Below, in pieces: positions 25,878 through 34,942 of a stretch of DNA of 42,899 nucleotides. The stretch lies in the IMG/VR virus record IMGVR_UViG_3300037585_004131, positions 1-42,899 of that record. One strand, given 5' to 3'. Under the pieces are notes generated by a model. The model saw nothing but the letters and a program-made list of their open reading frames with translations. It had not been told where the DNA came from and made no database searches. Positions within the stretch are counted from its first letter, which is position 1. Each line of letters opens with the position of its first letter. This DNA comes from a virus. Both the position numbers and the translations under genes were made by a program.

Positions 25878-28800
25878 TTATGCTATTTTAACCCAAGTAT
25901 TATCAGGATTGAAATAAATATGATTAGTATCTATTGCATATCCGACAACTCTTGCAACATCATTTGTACCTGAAGGAGCTGTTGCTTGTAAATCTCCTTG
26001 ATTAGTTGATAAATATAAAGGAGTTCCTAAAACAAATCCATGACTTGCTTTATAAATTATTCCTTGTAAAAGCATTCTATTTGAAGAAGCAGTTCCTGAA
26101 GTTTTTGCATATGCTAATAATCCTTTACTGCTATTTTCACTATCAGCATCTGTTTGACTCCAAGACGAACCTGAAAAATAATAAAATTTACCACCTGTAA
26201 CAGAACCTGAACCAAAAGGTAGTACAATACCTGAAGTTTGATTTGTAGTAAGTGATGCGTCTAAATTAATATTAGTGTCTCCCGTTAGCCTTATATCTCC
26301 GCCTTGCATTGTAAGGTCAACATTAGATGATGCATTTATTGAACCATCATCTACTTCCATCTGCATACTTCCCGCTGCTTTAAATTGAATTTGAGATATT
26401 CCGTCTGTCTCAAAAGCATCACCTAGTAGCAATACACTTGAATTTGAAGAACTACTCATAACTACTTCACCATTAGATTGAAAATCTCCTTGTGTAGAAG
26501 TTACAGTTCCTCCAACTGTCAAACTTGAACCATTGAAAGTTAAATCAGAATCTGAAGTAATTCCTGAAGATGAGTTCCAATAAGCTACTCTACCTGATGA
26601 GCCGCTTCCTGTTACAGTTCCTGTATTTGTAGTGTATCCTGCTCCGTTAGTTAATTGATTGTTATTAGTAATACTATTATTAAACGTAACTGTCTCGTTT
26701 GAGGATTGATTAAGAGTTATTGCACCACCACCTGTTAACCCTGTTCCTGCAGTAAAAGTTATTGTAGGATTATTGATAGAAGATGAAGATGCCGCACCAA
26801 TATCAGAACGCACTTGAGCAGCGGTTCTAGTTACTATCTGTGTTGCTTCAATAACACAAAAGGCAGAACCCGCTGATGATGCTGCTGTTGCTGTTAAAAA
26901 TACATCATCAACACCAATACTACTTGCAGTAATTTGACCACCACTATATAAGAATCCTGAGTCACCCTCAATATTAGTAGCACTTGTAAATACAGCCACT
27001 CTATTATCAGCTCCACTAGAAGACGTTACTGTACCATTATTTGTAGCATTGAATGTAACGGTCTCATTAGAAGACTGATTTAAAGTTATTGTACCACCAC
27101 CGGTAAGACCTGTTCCTGCTGTAAGAGTAATTGTTGCGTTATTAACAGTAGGTAGGGATGCTGAAGTTATATATCCGCTGTTATTAGTCCATTGGGATAT
27201 ATTACCGCTTTTATTGGTAAATGTCTGAGTATTTGAAGCAGTAGTAGTTCCTGTATTGGTAGTATATCCTGCTCCGTTAGTTAACTGATTGTTGTTTGTT
27301 ATTGTGTTGGAAATAGTTAGAGTACCACCACTTGATGTAGATGTAAGCTCTGTTTGTATACCTGCTCCTTGTGCAAAAGTTACAGTTTCTCCATTAGTTA
27401 CTGTACTTGTTTCTGTACCATTACCCTCTTTGAGAATCCATGAAGACATAGAGCCTGCAGATGTTAAATATCCTGAATCATTAGTCCATTGACTAATATT
27501 ACCACTTTTATTTGTAAGTGTGTCAGTTGACGAAGCTGTTATATATCCTGCTCCATTGGTTAACTGATTATTATTAGTTATTGTACAATTCAATGTAACA
27601 CTACCCGAAGTACCACCTCCACTCATTCCTGTTCCTGCCACAACTGCTGTTATATCACCTTGTGGTATACTTGGGAATGATACTAAATCACCTTCACCAT
27701 TAACGTACTCCGAAGAACTACCTTGCCACACACCTGTCATAGTTCCTGAAGTAGTTATACTATTAGAAGCTACATTTAAAGCTGTACCATCTGTTTTAAA
27801 GTTTACACTTGTTACAGTACCATTATTACTCGCATTAAATGTAACTGTTTCATTTGAGGATTGATTTAAGGTTATTGTACCTCCGCCTGTTAATCCTGTT
27901 CCTGCACTAAAGGTAATTGTAGAGTTGTTCACCGTAGGTAAAGATGCTGAAGTTATATATCCTGCACCATTAGATAATTCGTCATTATCTGTTGGAAATC
28001 CTGTTACTGAGACAGCACTTAAACCTTGTCTGTTTAATGTTAAAGTACCATTACTATATGAACCACTTGTTACATAATAATTATCATTATCATCATTAGG
28101 ATTAAATGTAATAGTATCTGTACTAGCGTTTGTAGTAATAGTCATTCCACCTGAAGCAACCAAAGTTAATGTGTCGTTGTTATTATCAGCGACAACTGTT
28201 GATTGTCCACTTACTGCAATGTTTTTAAATATGTTTTGAGATGAACCTTTGTCTGAGTTAGTTAAAGTTACAGTACCGGAAGTTCCTCCCCCTGACAAAC
28301 CGCTTCCTGCTGTAACACCTGTAATATCACCTACATTTGTAGTGTAACCCGCATCATTAGTCCATTGACTAATATTACCTGATTTATTAGTGAAAGTTTG
28401 TGTGTTAGAAGCTGTTGTTGTACCTGTATTTGTAGTGTATCCTGCACCGTTAGTTAACTGATTATTATTGGTTATGGAGTTGTTAAATGTAACTGTTTCA
28501 TTAGAAGATTGATTCAGCGTAATCGTTCCACCACCTGTTAATCCTGTACCGGCTGTAAGAGTAATTGTTGCGTTATTAACAGTAGGCAAACTACCTGACG
28601 TTATATATCCTGCTCCGTTAGTTAATTGATTATTATTTGTTATATCATTATTAAACGTAATACTTTCATTAGAAGAATTAAATGTAGCTGTGATATTTGT
28701 ACCACCAACTAAACTTAATGTCTCTCCATTACTAATAGTAAATGAAGAACCACCAATAACTGCTGCTACACCAAAACCGGTCATGTACCCTGCTCCATTG

Positions 28801-29393
28801 GTTAACTGATTGTTATTAGTAATTGTACAATTTAAAGTTACTGACCCTGAAGTTCCGCCACCTGACATACCTGTGCCTGCTACAACAGCAGTAATATCAC
28901 CTTGTGGTATTGATGGAAAAGTAGTAAGATTACCTGCTCCATTAACGTACTGTGAAGAAGTTCCTGCCATTGTAATAGCAAGAGTACCTGACGTAGTTAC
29001 TGCTGAGCCTACATTAAACGCATTTCCTCCATGAGATATTCCTACACTTGTAACTGTACCTGTGTTTGTGGTATACCCTGCTCCATTGGTTAACTGATTG
29101 TTATTAGTTATGGAGTTATTAAAGGTAACCGTTTCATTAGAAGACTGATTTAAGGTTATTGTACCACCACCGGTAAGACCCGTTCCTGCAGTAAAAGTTA
29201 TTGTACTATTATTAACAGTAGGTAAACTAGCTGACGTTATGTAATTTTGGTCTTTTACCCACGCAGTAGAAGGGATTCTTGTAGAATCATCACCTGTTGA
29301 TGGAGCTGAAACCGTTGCCGCTGCAAGAGTCGTAGTACTACTAACAGATAATGTACCTGTTATAGATTGACCCCTTAAAAATCTTATAGCCAT
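25878..29393 (-). CDS. Long tail fibre with Gly/Asn-rich repeats, 1171 aa
   Basis: The N-terminal anchor MAIRFLRGQSITGTL resembles that of the next fibre (MAIRFL...). Most of the protein is built from short repeats: NNNQLTNGAGY occurs seven times (plus one DELSNGAGY), and TFTAGTGLTGGGTITLNQSS with SNETVTFN recurs many times. TFTNKSGNISQWTNxxGY and GDITAVVAGTGMSGGG also recur. These make a beta-helical shaft. The last ~120 residues (GGKFYYFSGSSWSQTDADSE, GTPLYLSTNQGDLQATAPSG, VVGYAIDTNHIYFNPDNTW) are a common fibre C-terminal domain, probably the tip. The repeats are also visible as near-identical DNA segments about every 100-300 bases (26630-29200). Confidence 0.85.
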   Translation of the reverse strand: MAIRFLRGQSITGTLSVSSTTTLAAATVSAPSTGDDSTRIPSTAWVKDQNYITSASLPTVNNSTITFTAGTGLTGGGTITLNQSSNETVTFNNSITNNNQLTNGAGYTTNTGTVTSVGISHGGNAFNVGSAVTTSGTLAITMAGTSSQYVNGAGNLTTFPSIPQGDITAVVAGTGMSGGGTSGSVTLNCTITNNNQLTNGAGYMTGFGVAAVIGGSSFTISNGETLSLVGGTNITATFNSSNESITFNNDITNNNQLTNGAGYITSGSLPTVNNATITLTAGTGLTGGGTITLNQSSNETVTFNNSITNNNQLTNGAGYTTNTGTTTASNTQTFTNKSGNISQWTNDAGYTTNVGDITGVTAGSGLSGGGTSGTVTLTNSDKGSSQNIFKNIAVSGQSTVVADNNNDTLTLVASGGMTITTNASTDTITFNPNDDNDNYYVTSGSYSNGTLTLNRQGLSAVSVTGFPTDNDELSNGAGYITSASLPTVNNSTITFSAGTGLTGGGTITLNQSSNETVTFNASNNGTVTSVNFKTDGTALNVASNSITTSGTMTGVWQGSSSEYVNGEGDLVSFPSIPQGDITAVVAGTGMSGGGTSGSVTLNCTITNNNQLTNGAGYITASSTDTLTNKSGNISQWTNDSGYLTSAGSMSSWILKEGNGTETSTVTNGETVTFAQGAGIQTELTSTSSGGTLTISNTITNNNQLTNGAGYTTNTGTTTASNTQTFTNKSGNISQWTNNSGYITSASLPTVNNATITLTAGTGLTGGGTITLNQSSNETVTFNATNNGTVTSSSGADNRVAVFTSATNIEGDSGFLYSGGQITASSIGVDDVFLTATAASSAGSAFCVIEATQIVTRTAAQVRSDIGAASSSSINNPTITFTAGTGLTGGGAITLNQSSNETVTFNNSITNNNQLTNGAGYTTNTGTVTGSGSSGRVAYWNSSSGITSDSDLTFNGSSLTVGGTVTSTQGDFQSNGEVVMSSSSNSSVLLLGDAFETDGISQIQFKAAGSMQMEVDDGSINASSNVDLTMQGGDIRLTGDTNINLDASLTTNQTSGIVLPFGSGSVTGGKFYYFSGSSWSQTDADSENSSKGLLAYAKTSGTASSNRMLLQGIIYKASHGFVLGTPLYLSTNQGDLQATAPSGTNDVARVVGYAIDTNHIYFNPDNTWVKIA

Positions 29394-29413
29394 AAGGTGT
29401 TAAATTAAATTAT

Positions 29414-31756
29414 TTATGCCACCTTAGTCACTAAACATCTTGCTCCGTTAGACGAAATTGCTGATGTACTTAATAATGTTAAGGCATTCGTACTCGTTCT
29501 TTGAACTTCTAAATATAATGTATCATAAGGCGATGCTGTATCGTATACTTGTACTATCACATCTCTTGTTCCAAAGTTGTGAGATACTGTATAAGATGTA
29601 GCAGAACCATTTCCAATATTCTGTGCATACGTATGGCTTGAACCAATACATGATTCAACAGCTGTACAGAAATCAGATACTTGTGATGCTGTAATACTTA
29701 TTGCAGATGCTGACATTGCAGTAACTAAACCTTTAGCATTTACTGTCGCACTTAAAGTACTTGATGCACTTCCAAAACTACCAACATTACTGTTTACAGT
29801 AGAAAGTGTTAAAGCTGAAGTTACGTTAGCCGAACCATCAAAAGATACTGACCATGCACCGTCTCCTGTAAGAGCTATTGTTCTTGCAGTAGCAAGTTTA
29901 GTTGCTGTTGATGCGTTACCGGTAATTGTACCCTCAACGTTTGCTATTAATGTTCCTACATTTGCTATAGTTGCTGTATTACCCGGTTTAGATGTAGCAT
30001 TACCTAATCTAAATTTAGGAGCTGTTGCACTTGTAGATGCTGATGCATCATAGAACATAGCAGGATAGTAATCTGTACTAGATATTACATAATTACCAAA
30101 CCAACCAATGTCTAGTGAATTAGCACCACCACCGGCAACATCGTTACCGTTAGCGTATTCCATCATATTATCTGCTATAGATACTACAGTAGAATTTATT
30201 GTTGTGGTTGTTCCATTAACTGTTAAGTTACCTGCGATAGTTACTGTTGAACCATCATCTGTCATTAGGGAGTCAGTTAACTGATTGTTACTATTATCCC
30301 ATTTCAATACCTTGTTCGCACTTAATGAAGCATAGTTTTTAAGTCTTAAACTTCCTGAAGTAGTTATTGTACCTCCTGTTAAACCACCGTCTGTCGGAGT
30401 TGCTATAGAAGTTACCGTACCACCTGAATTATCAAAAGGTAAGTCAGATACATTATGATACTCTACAGCATTACTAGATGAATTACTTACTAGAATTTTA
30501 TCAGATGTACCTATTGCACTACCTGCATCATTAGTTCCGCTTAAAATAACGTTACTTGTTCCGGCATAATTTACAGACCATTCTACAGCTGTAGAACCAT
30601 TGTATGAACTTCCTGAAAGTCCACTACTAACAGTATGACTTGCCAAGTTGCTTCCTAAAGAAACACCACTTATTGTACTGTTAGCTAGTCTGTCATTCTG
30701 TATACCTCCTGCAGAAATTCCAAATGCTAGTGTTCCTGAACTTGTTATTGGAGAACCGGAAACGGTAATTCCATTAGCTCCTGAAGCAGCTACACTTGTA
30801 ACTGTACCACCACCAATAGAAGTTTGTAATTGTGATACGGTTATATAACCTGCATTATTATCAGTAGCATCCGATAATAAAATCTTGTCACTTGTCGCAA
30901 CAGTAATTCCTGATTTGTCAGGTGCTGCTTCAATAATATTATCAGCTCCAATATAGTCAACATTTAAAGTAACAGAACCTGTAGTACCACCACCGGACAA
31001 TCCTGTACCTGCAGTTACACCTGTAATATCACCTTGTGTAGACGCATTAATTGTTACTTCACCTGTTGCACCACTTATAGTAACATTAGTACCGGCAACA
31101 ATAGAAGTTACACCTGTGTTTGATAATGCTATAGTTCCTGAAGATGTTATAGGTGAACCTGAAACTCCAATTCCTGTTCCGCCTGTAACCGCAATACTTG
31201 TAACAGTACCTGTAAAATAATCACCTAATGTTAAATCTCCTAATACAACTTGACTTGAAGTTCCTGCTCCTGCTATATTAAGTGTTCCTGAAGAAGTAAT
31301 TGGACTACCTGTAATAGTCAATGCATTACCTGATTCTGTTAATGCTACACTTGTAACAGTACCTCCTGAAGAAGGAAGTTGACTTACATTAATATATTTA
31401 ACCGCATTATCTGTTGCGTCTGAAAGCATTAATCTATCACCGGTTGCTACAGTAACACCTGTTCCGTCTCCTGCAGCTAAGATAATATTATCTGTTCCTG
31501 CATAATCAGCAGCTAAAGTAACACTTCCTGATGTACCACCACCGGATAGACCCGCACCTGCAACAACAGCTGAAATGTCTCCTGTACCATCTAAACTAAC
31601 CCAACCTGAACCATTATAGTATTTAAATGTGTTAGATGTAGTGTTGAATATAAACTGACCTGCATATCCCGCAGGGTCAGATGCTAGGTTTTGAGCTTTT
31701 ACGTTTTGTATCTCGTTAGTGCCTAAATCTAGGTTGTTTAAAAATCTAATTGCCAT
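29414..31756 (-). CDS. Tail fibre/collar fibre, 780 aa
   Basis: The N-terminus MAIRFLNNLDLGTNEIQNVK followed by FIFNTTSNTFKYYNGSGWV is a typical fibre anchor. The body repeats GDISAVVAGAGLSGGGTSGS, DNIILAAGDGTGVTVATGDR-like and VTSVAxTExGNAxTITGSPI blocks. The region around 515-600 (NGTTTTINSTVVSIADNMME, DIGWFGNYV) is a phage-type intramolecular or trimerisation block. The C-terminus IGNGSATSYTVSHNFGTRDV, then IVQVYD, is a small beta domain common to fibre tips. It is 14 bases after the 239-residue gene and 21 bases before the 1171-residue fibre. Function as fibre is well supported; receptor unknown. Confidence 0.85.
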   Translation of the reverse strand: MAIRFLNNLDLGTNEIQNVKAQNLASDPAGYAGQFIFNTTSNTFKYYNGSGWVSLDGTGDISAVVAGAGLSGGGTSGSVTLAADYAGTDNIILAAGDGTGVTVATGDRLMLSDATDNAVKYINVSQLPSSGGTVTSVALTESGNALTITGSPITSSGTLNIAGAGTSSQVVLGDLTLGDYFTGTVTSIAVTGGTGIGVSGSPITSSGTIALSNTGVTSIVAGTNVTISGATGEVTINASTQGDITGVTAGTGLSGGGTTGSVTLNVDYIGADNIIEAAPDKSGITVATSDKILLSDATDNNAGYITVSQLQTSIGGGTVTSVAASGANGITVSGSPITSSGTLAFGISAGGIQNDRLANSTISGVSLGSNLASHTVSSGLSGSSYNGSTAVEWSVNYAGTSNVILSGTNDAGSAIGTSDKILVSNSSSNAVEYHNVSDLPFDNSGGTVTSIATPTDGGLTGGTITTSGSLRLKNYASLSANKVLKWDNSNNQLTDSLMTDDGSTVTIAGNLTVNGTTTTINSTVVSIADNMMEYANGNDVAGGGANSLDIGWFGNYVISSTDYYPAMFYDASASTSATAPKFRLGNATSKPGNTATIANVGTLIANVEGTITGNASTATKLATARTIALTGDGAWSVSFDGSANVTSALTLSTVNSNVGSFGSASSTLSATVNAKGLVTAMSASAISITASQVSDFCTAVESCIGSSHTYAQNIGNGSATSYTVSHNFGTRDVIVQVYDTASPYDTLYLEVQRTSTNALTLLSTSAISSNGARCLVTKVA

Positions 31757-31769
31757 ATTTTTTTATTTA

Positions 31770-32489
31770 TTAATTTAAAAATGCTTTTCCCGCAAACGCA
31801 GCTGAAAACACTATGGTTAACTGATTTGCACTATTATATGTTACTGAACCAAATCCTACCGCATACGGTGTGTTAGCTGAGTCAGTAACAGTAACCGATG
31901 GATACGAATTTAAGTTGTGTGTTATCGTCCATGTAGCTGAAGCTACATTTTGTGGATGAATATACGTTGTCGCAGGGTCACCTTTATATGTTAGCAAAGA
32001 TATGAAATAATCTTTACTATCTTCGAGACTCCCATAACCTGTAGCATAAGTAACATCTATGTTCCAAAAATTAGTTTCTGTACCATCTTGAACTGCCGCA
32101 TCCCATTCAAATAATCCGAATGTAGAAGGGTCAGAACATTTAGATATTAATACCGTTGACTGTAATAAAGGATTAGTATAATATGTACTAACATCTACTG
32201 CATTATTAATTTGTTGTTTACTCAATTTAAATTGTGTTAAACTACTAAAAGGAACAGTTCCTGTGTTTAAGTCATCAAAAGTTATAGTACCGGCTAATCT
32301 TACATCACCCGCTTCCATGTCTTTATATTTATATCTCAAAGATTGACTCTCAATCTTATTGTATTCATTGATAAAAACTGAAACAGCACTAGCAGAAAAG
32401 TTTTTTGTTGCTGCCTGTGCATCTGTTCCAATCCATTTATCAGACCCTACTACAGGGGTTGATAAGGGATATGTACTAATTTTTGCCAT
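31770..32489 (-). CDS. Short tail fibre/tip protein, 239 aa
   Basis: The N-terminus MAKISTYPLSTPVVGSDKWI parallels MAKISDTTSYPNIAPVGDDY of the 1019-residue fibre, so both may dock at the same virion site. Residues 55-110 are beta-rich with a helix, and the C-terminus WTITHNLNSYPSVTVTDSAN, ending FSAAFAGKAFLN, is a frequent C-terminal module of fibre and collar proteins (T-W-x-I-x-H-N-L-N...). It overlaps the holin start by 14 bases, a sign of tight packing between lysis and fibre blocks. A short fibre or fibre-tip role is likely. Confidence 0.75.
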   Translation of the reverse strand: MAKISTYPLSTPVVGSDKWIGTDAQAATKNFSASAVSVFINEYNKIESQSLRYKYKDMEAGDVRLAGTITFDDLNTGTVPFSSLTQFKLSKQQINNAVDVSTYYTNPLLQSTVLISKCSDPSTFGLFEWDAAVQDGTETNFWNIDVTYATGYGSLEDSKDYFISLLTYKGDPATTYIHPQNVASATWTITHNLNSYPSVTVTDSANTPYAVGFGSVTYNSANQLTIVFSAAFAGKAFLN

Positions 32490-32892
32490 TTTGTTTTATT
32501 TTATTACCTTTTTCGTAAGACCTTCCTCCGAAGTATGCTGCGGTAATTGTTATAAGCAGCATTTTTAAAAGTTCTTTCCATTCATCGTCAACTGCAAAGT
32601 TAATAAATCCTGAATCAATAAAAATAAGCACCACAGTAGATACAAATAAAAATATTAATGTTACAGGACGAACTGATTTTGAAAGTTTATTGTCGCTTGC
32701 CATATCAGCTTTCCAACGTTCTGTAACGTTTTTTTGTTGTTCAGCTTCTGCATTAATAAAGATTTCTGTCATTTGTTTTTCAAATTCAGCTTTCTCTTCT
32801 TTCGTTCTTATAAATTTATCCGCTATACCTGTAAGCGAACCCGCAATGTTTTTTGCACCACCTCCGAATAATTTTGTTAGTATTTCTATCAT
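32476..32892 (-). CDS. Holin, 3TM (gene-transfer-release) type, 138 aa
   Basis: A cytoplasmic amphipathic N-terminal part (GGGAKNIAGSLTGIADKF, then coiled charge) precedes the conserved segment RWKADMASDNKLSKSVRPVT at about 59-78. Two clear membrane spans follow (LIFLFVSTVVLIFID about 79-93; LLKMLLITITAAYFGG about 108-123), with a basic tail. This matches the family known as holin of 3TMs for gene transfer release. It overlaps the M15 peptidase by 4 bases, forming a holin-endolysin pair. It would permeabilise the inner membrane to release the peptidase. Confidence 0.85.
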   Translation of the reverse strand: MIEILTKLFGGGAKNIAGSLTGIADKFIRTKEEKAEFEKQMTEIFINAEAEQQKNVTERWKADMASDNKLSKSVRPVTLIFLFVSTVVLIFIDSGFINFAVDDEWKELLKMLLITITAAYFGGRSYEKGNKIKQNGKN

Positions 32893-33347
32893 ATTACTTT
32901 ATATTTAGTTCTACCATCTTCTTTATAGGCTTTTAAACATCTACCTCTATTTTCTTCTTTTGATACATAAGAAACATGAATCCAATTAGGGTTCATGTCT
33001 GTACCAAACTCCCAAATTAATTGGTCAAAATCACAATTCTCTTTTATAAACAAATACATTTCTGCATTACTTTTATAGCCATAAACATCATCAAGGTCAA
33101 TTGCTTGACCTTTACAATGCTGTGAGGAAGCTACTCCGCCAATTTTTTCATTTAAAGCAACTGACCTAAAAAATGAATTCACTTTTATAGGTCCTCCAAC
33201 CCATTCTCTTAAAGGTTCAAATATTTTTTCAGCGGTTAACTTCATAGTGTCAACTTGTGTTGGGTTTGGAGTATTATCTATTCTTTTTCTTTTTGCTGTG
33301 TTAGAATGTATTGCTTCTGCATATGTTATATGTTTGCTTATTCTCAT
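32889..33347 (-). CDS. Peptidase M15-family endolysin, 152 aa
   Basis: A zinc peptidase that cuts peptidoglycan cross-links. The motif S-x-H-x-x-G-x-A-x-D is present as SQHCKGQAID with His77 and Asp84 as ligands; the third His is His124 in NWIHVSY. The acidic catalytic position is in LIWEFG (Glu113). Length and motif spacing match the M15_3 subfamily of endolysins. No signal peptide, so release depends on the adjoining holin. It overlaps the upstream outer-membrane-like gene by 4 bases. Confident on family; the exact bond cut is not known. Confidence 0.92.
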   Translation of the reverse strand: MRISKHITYAEAIHSNTAKRKRIDNTPNPTQVDTMKLTAEKIFEPLREWVGGPIKVNSFFRSVALNEKIGGVASSQHCKGQAIDLDDVYGYKSNAEMYLFIKENCDFDQLIWEFGTDMNPNWIHVSYVSKEENRGRCLKAYKEDGRTKYKVI

Positions 33348-34603
33348 AATTCAAAATTTAATCCTACTGTTGAGTTAAAAATTTCTGTATCCCAAAATTT
33401 AGTATATTCACCTTCTACAAATATACCTAATTTAGAAGTAAGTTTCCACCCCATAATTAATCCAAATTGATAGTCTTCCCATTGCTCTAATTCTGAGTCT
33501 ATCTTTAATCCACCTAACCCCCAATTATTTCTATTTAAATAACTAAAAGCTTCGTCACCTTTAAAATATGAATGATACGGAAGTATATAATTTGCATATG
33601 CATGTACCCACATTTTTTCATTATAAGTATAAAAATCAGCTCCGACAATTGGAGCATACTCTGCAAAAGCATCTAACATATCCCATTGTTCTCTATTATA
33701 TCGATTCATTAAATCAGCAAAAACTGTCTCACGAAATTCTAAATCTGTATGAGCTACTATTGTTCCCTCTTCGTCTATCCAATACCAATCTGAAATTTCA
33801 TTACCTAATTGGTCTGTTTGAGTATAATAAATATCATCATAACCATATTCAAAACCTAAAGTATACCAAGCGTTTAATGCAAATCCATCTGCATCAGTTT
33901 CGTTTAACCATATTTCTACAGGATTATATCCAAAGGCTTGGTCATGAGTTCTTGCTATAACTCCGGCTGATATACTAAACTTTTTTCCAATAGGTAATCG
34001 AGCTCTAATTTCAGCTGAACTATATTTAAATCCTACATTACCCTCTTCTCTTGACTCTATTTTAGCAATGTGATACTTACCCGTATGCCTAAGAAAGTAA
34101 CGATGGTTTGTAAATACCTCACCTCTCTCTCTTTCTTTTTCCCAATGAAACATGTATTCAAATCCATTAAAAGCTGCTGTAGGAGCAGATAATGCTACAT
34201 TTTTTTCCGTACCATCATAATATGCTTTTTCTTTATTTTCATAATCAAAGCGAGCAATACGTCTAATTCCAAATCCATAACGATAATCAAAAGGGTCGTA
34301 ATTAGTTGCATTTTCTACTACAGGTACATCATACAAACTGCCACTAGGATTTGTTCTTACAACGTAATCTATACTTTGTTTTTGATAAGGATTATTTATA
34401 TTACCTGCAACATAAAAAGTTCCGTATTTTAAAAAATCATCATATACTTTTTTAAATACAGATTCTTTATTTTGAATTACTAAATCATCTTGTGTCACAA
34501 CCTGTGCTTGTAGATTAAATGTAAATACTGATAATAAAATTATTATTACTAAATACATAATAGCATTGACTGCAAACTCTTCTGTTTTTTGTTTTCTATT
34601 CAT
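33344..34603 (-). CDS. Phage-encoded outer-membrane beta-barrel-like protein, 419 aa
   Basis: A type I signal is seen: basic start (MNRKQK), hydrophobic core (IMYLVIIILLSVFTF), then NLQAQ cleavage near residue 33. The mature part alternates aromatic and polar residues over many predicted strands (YRYGFGIRRIARFDY; WVHAYANYILPYHSYF; FGLIMGWKLTSKLGIFVEGE) and finishes STVGLNFEL, a barrel-like C-terminus ending in a hydrophobic residue. No carbohydrate-binding or enzymatic motif. It sits in the lysis cassette between the thioredoxin-like gene and the M15 peptidase. Possible roles include outer-membrane disruption, receptor masking or superinfection exclusion. The barrel call is from pattern, the function is open. 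Confidence 0.75.
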   Translation of the reverse strand: MNRKQKTEEFAVNAIMYLVIIILLSVFTFNLQAQVVTQDDLVIQNKESVFKKVYDDFLKYGTFYVAGNINNPYQKQSIDYVVRTNPSGSLYDVPVVENATNYDPFDYRYGFGIRRIARFDYENKEKAYYDGTEKNVALSAPTAAFNGFEYMFHWEKERERGEVFTNHRYFLRHTGKYHIAKIESREEGNVGFKYSSAEIRARLPIGKKFSISAGVIARTHDQAFGYNPVEIWLNETDADGFALNAWYTLGFEYGYDDIYYTQTDQLGNEISDWYWIDEEGTIVAHTDLEFRETVFADLMNRYNREQWDMLDAFAEYAPIVGADFYTYNEKMWVHAYANYILPYHSYFKGDEAFSYLNRNNWGLGGLKIDSELEQWEDYQFGLIMGWKLTSKLGIFVEGEYTKFWDTEIFNSTVGLNFEL

Positions 34604-34606
34604 AAT

Positions 34607-34942
34607 TTAAAATTTACTTTTTATTATTTTATTTATATGATATTGTATTGTGTCTAATGTGTTTTCCGGTAATTGCAATGTAATATCACTTTCAACTCGT
34701 ATAATAGTTTTTCTATTATGATACAAGATAACTGTTGGTAAGTAAACTATATTATTTTTTTTAAATAATTTGGGATGGTCTGTAAGATAAAGACGAATTT
34801 GGTCAGCTCCTTCAAGCTTATCAAGATTTACTTCAGCAGCTTTTACAAAGTCAGCTGTATATTGTATTACTACAATTCCATCTTTATATTGTGCATGTAG
34901 GGTAGATGTAAATAAAATCAATAATACTATCCATAGTCTCAT
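34607..34942 (-). CDS. Secreted thioredoxin-fold-like protein lacking the CxxC site, 111 aa
   Basis: A cleavable signal (MRLWIVLLILFTSTLHA, cut near residue 17) leads to a small domain of thioredoxin pattern. A first strand GIVVIQYTADF corresponds to the strand before the active site. The conserved loop YLPTVILYHNRKTIIRVESD carries the cis-Pro position (Pro69) and the following strand pair. Where CxxC should be there is VKAA, so redox activity is not expected. The gene is 4 bases before the outer-membrane-like gene and overlaps the 101-residue gene by 4 bases. Likely periplasmic, perhaps a binding or structural partner of its neighbours. Confidence 0.65.
   Translation of the reverse strand: MRLWIVLLILFTSTLHAQYKDGIVVIQYTADFVKAAEVNLDKLEGADQIRLYLTDHPKLFKKNNIVYLPTVILYHNRKTIIRVESDITLQLPENTLDTIQYHINKIIKSKF

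Noticed and set aside
26006-31756. Repeated fibre blocks as a CRISPR array
   Set aside because: The repeats are coding, in-frame and vary like protein modules; no short identical repeats with unique spacers.
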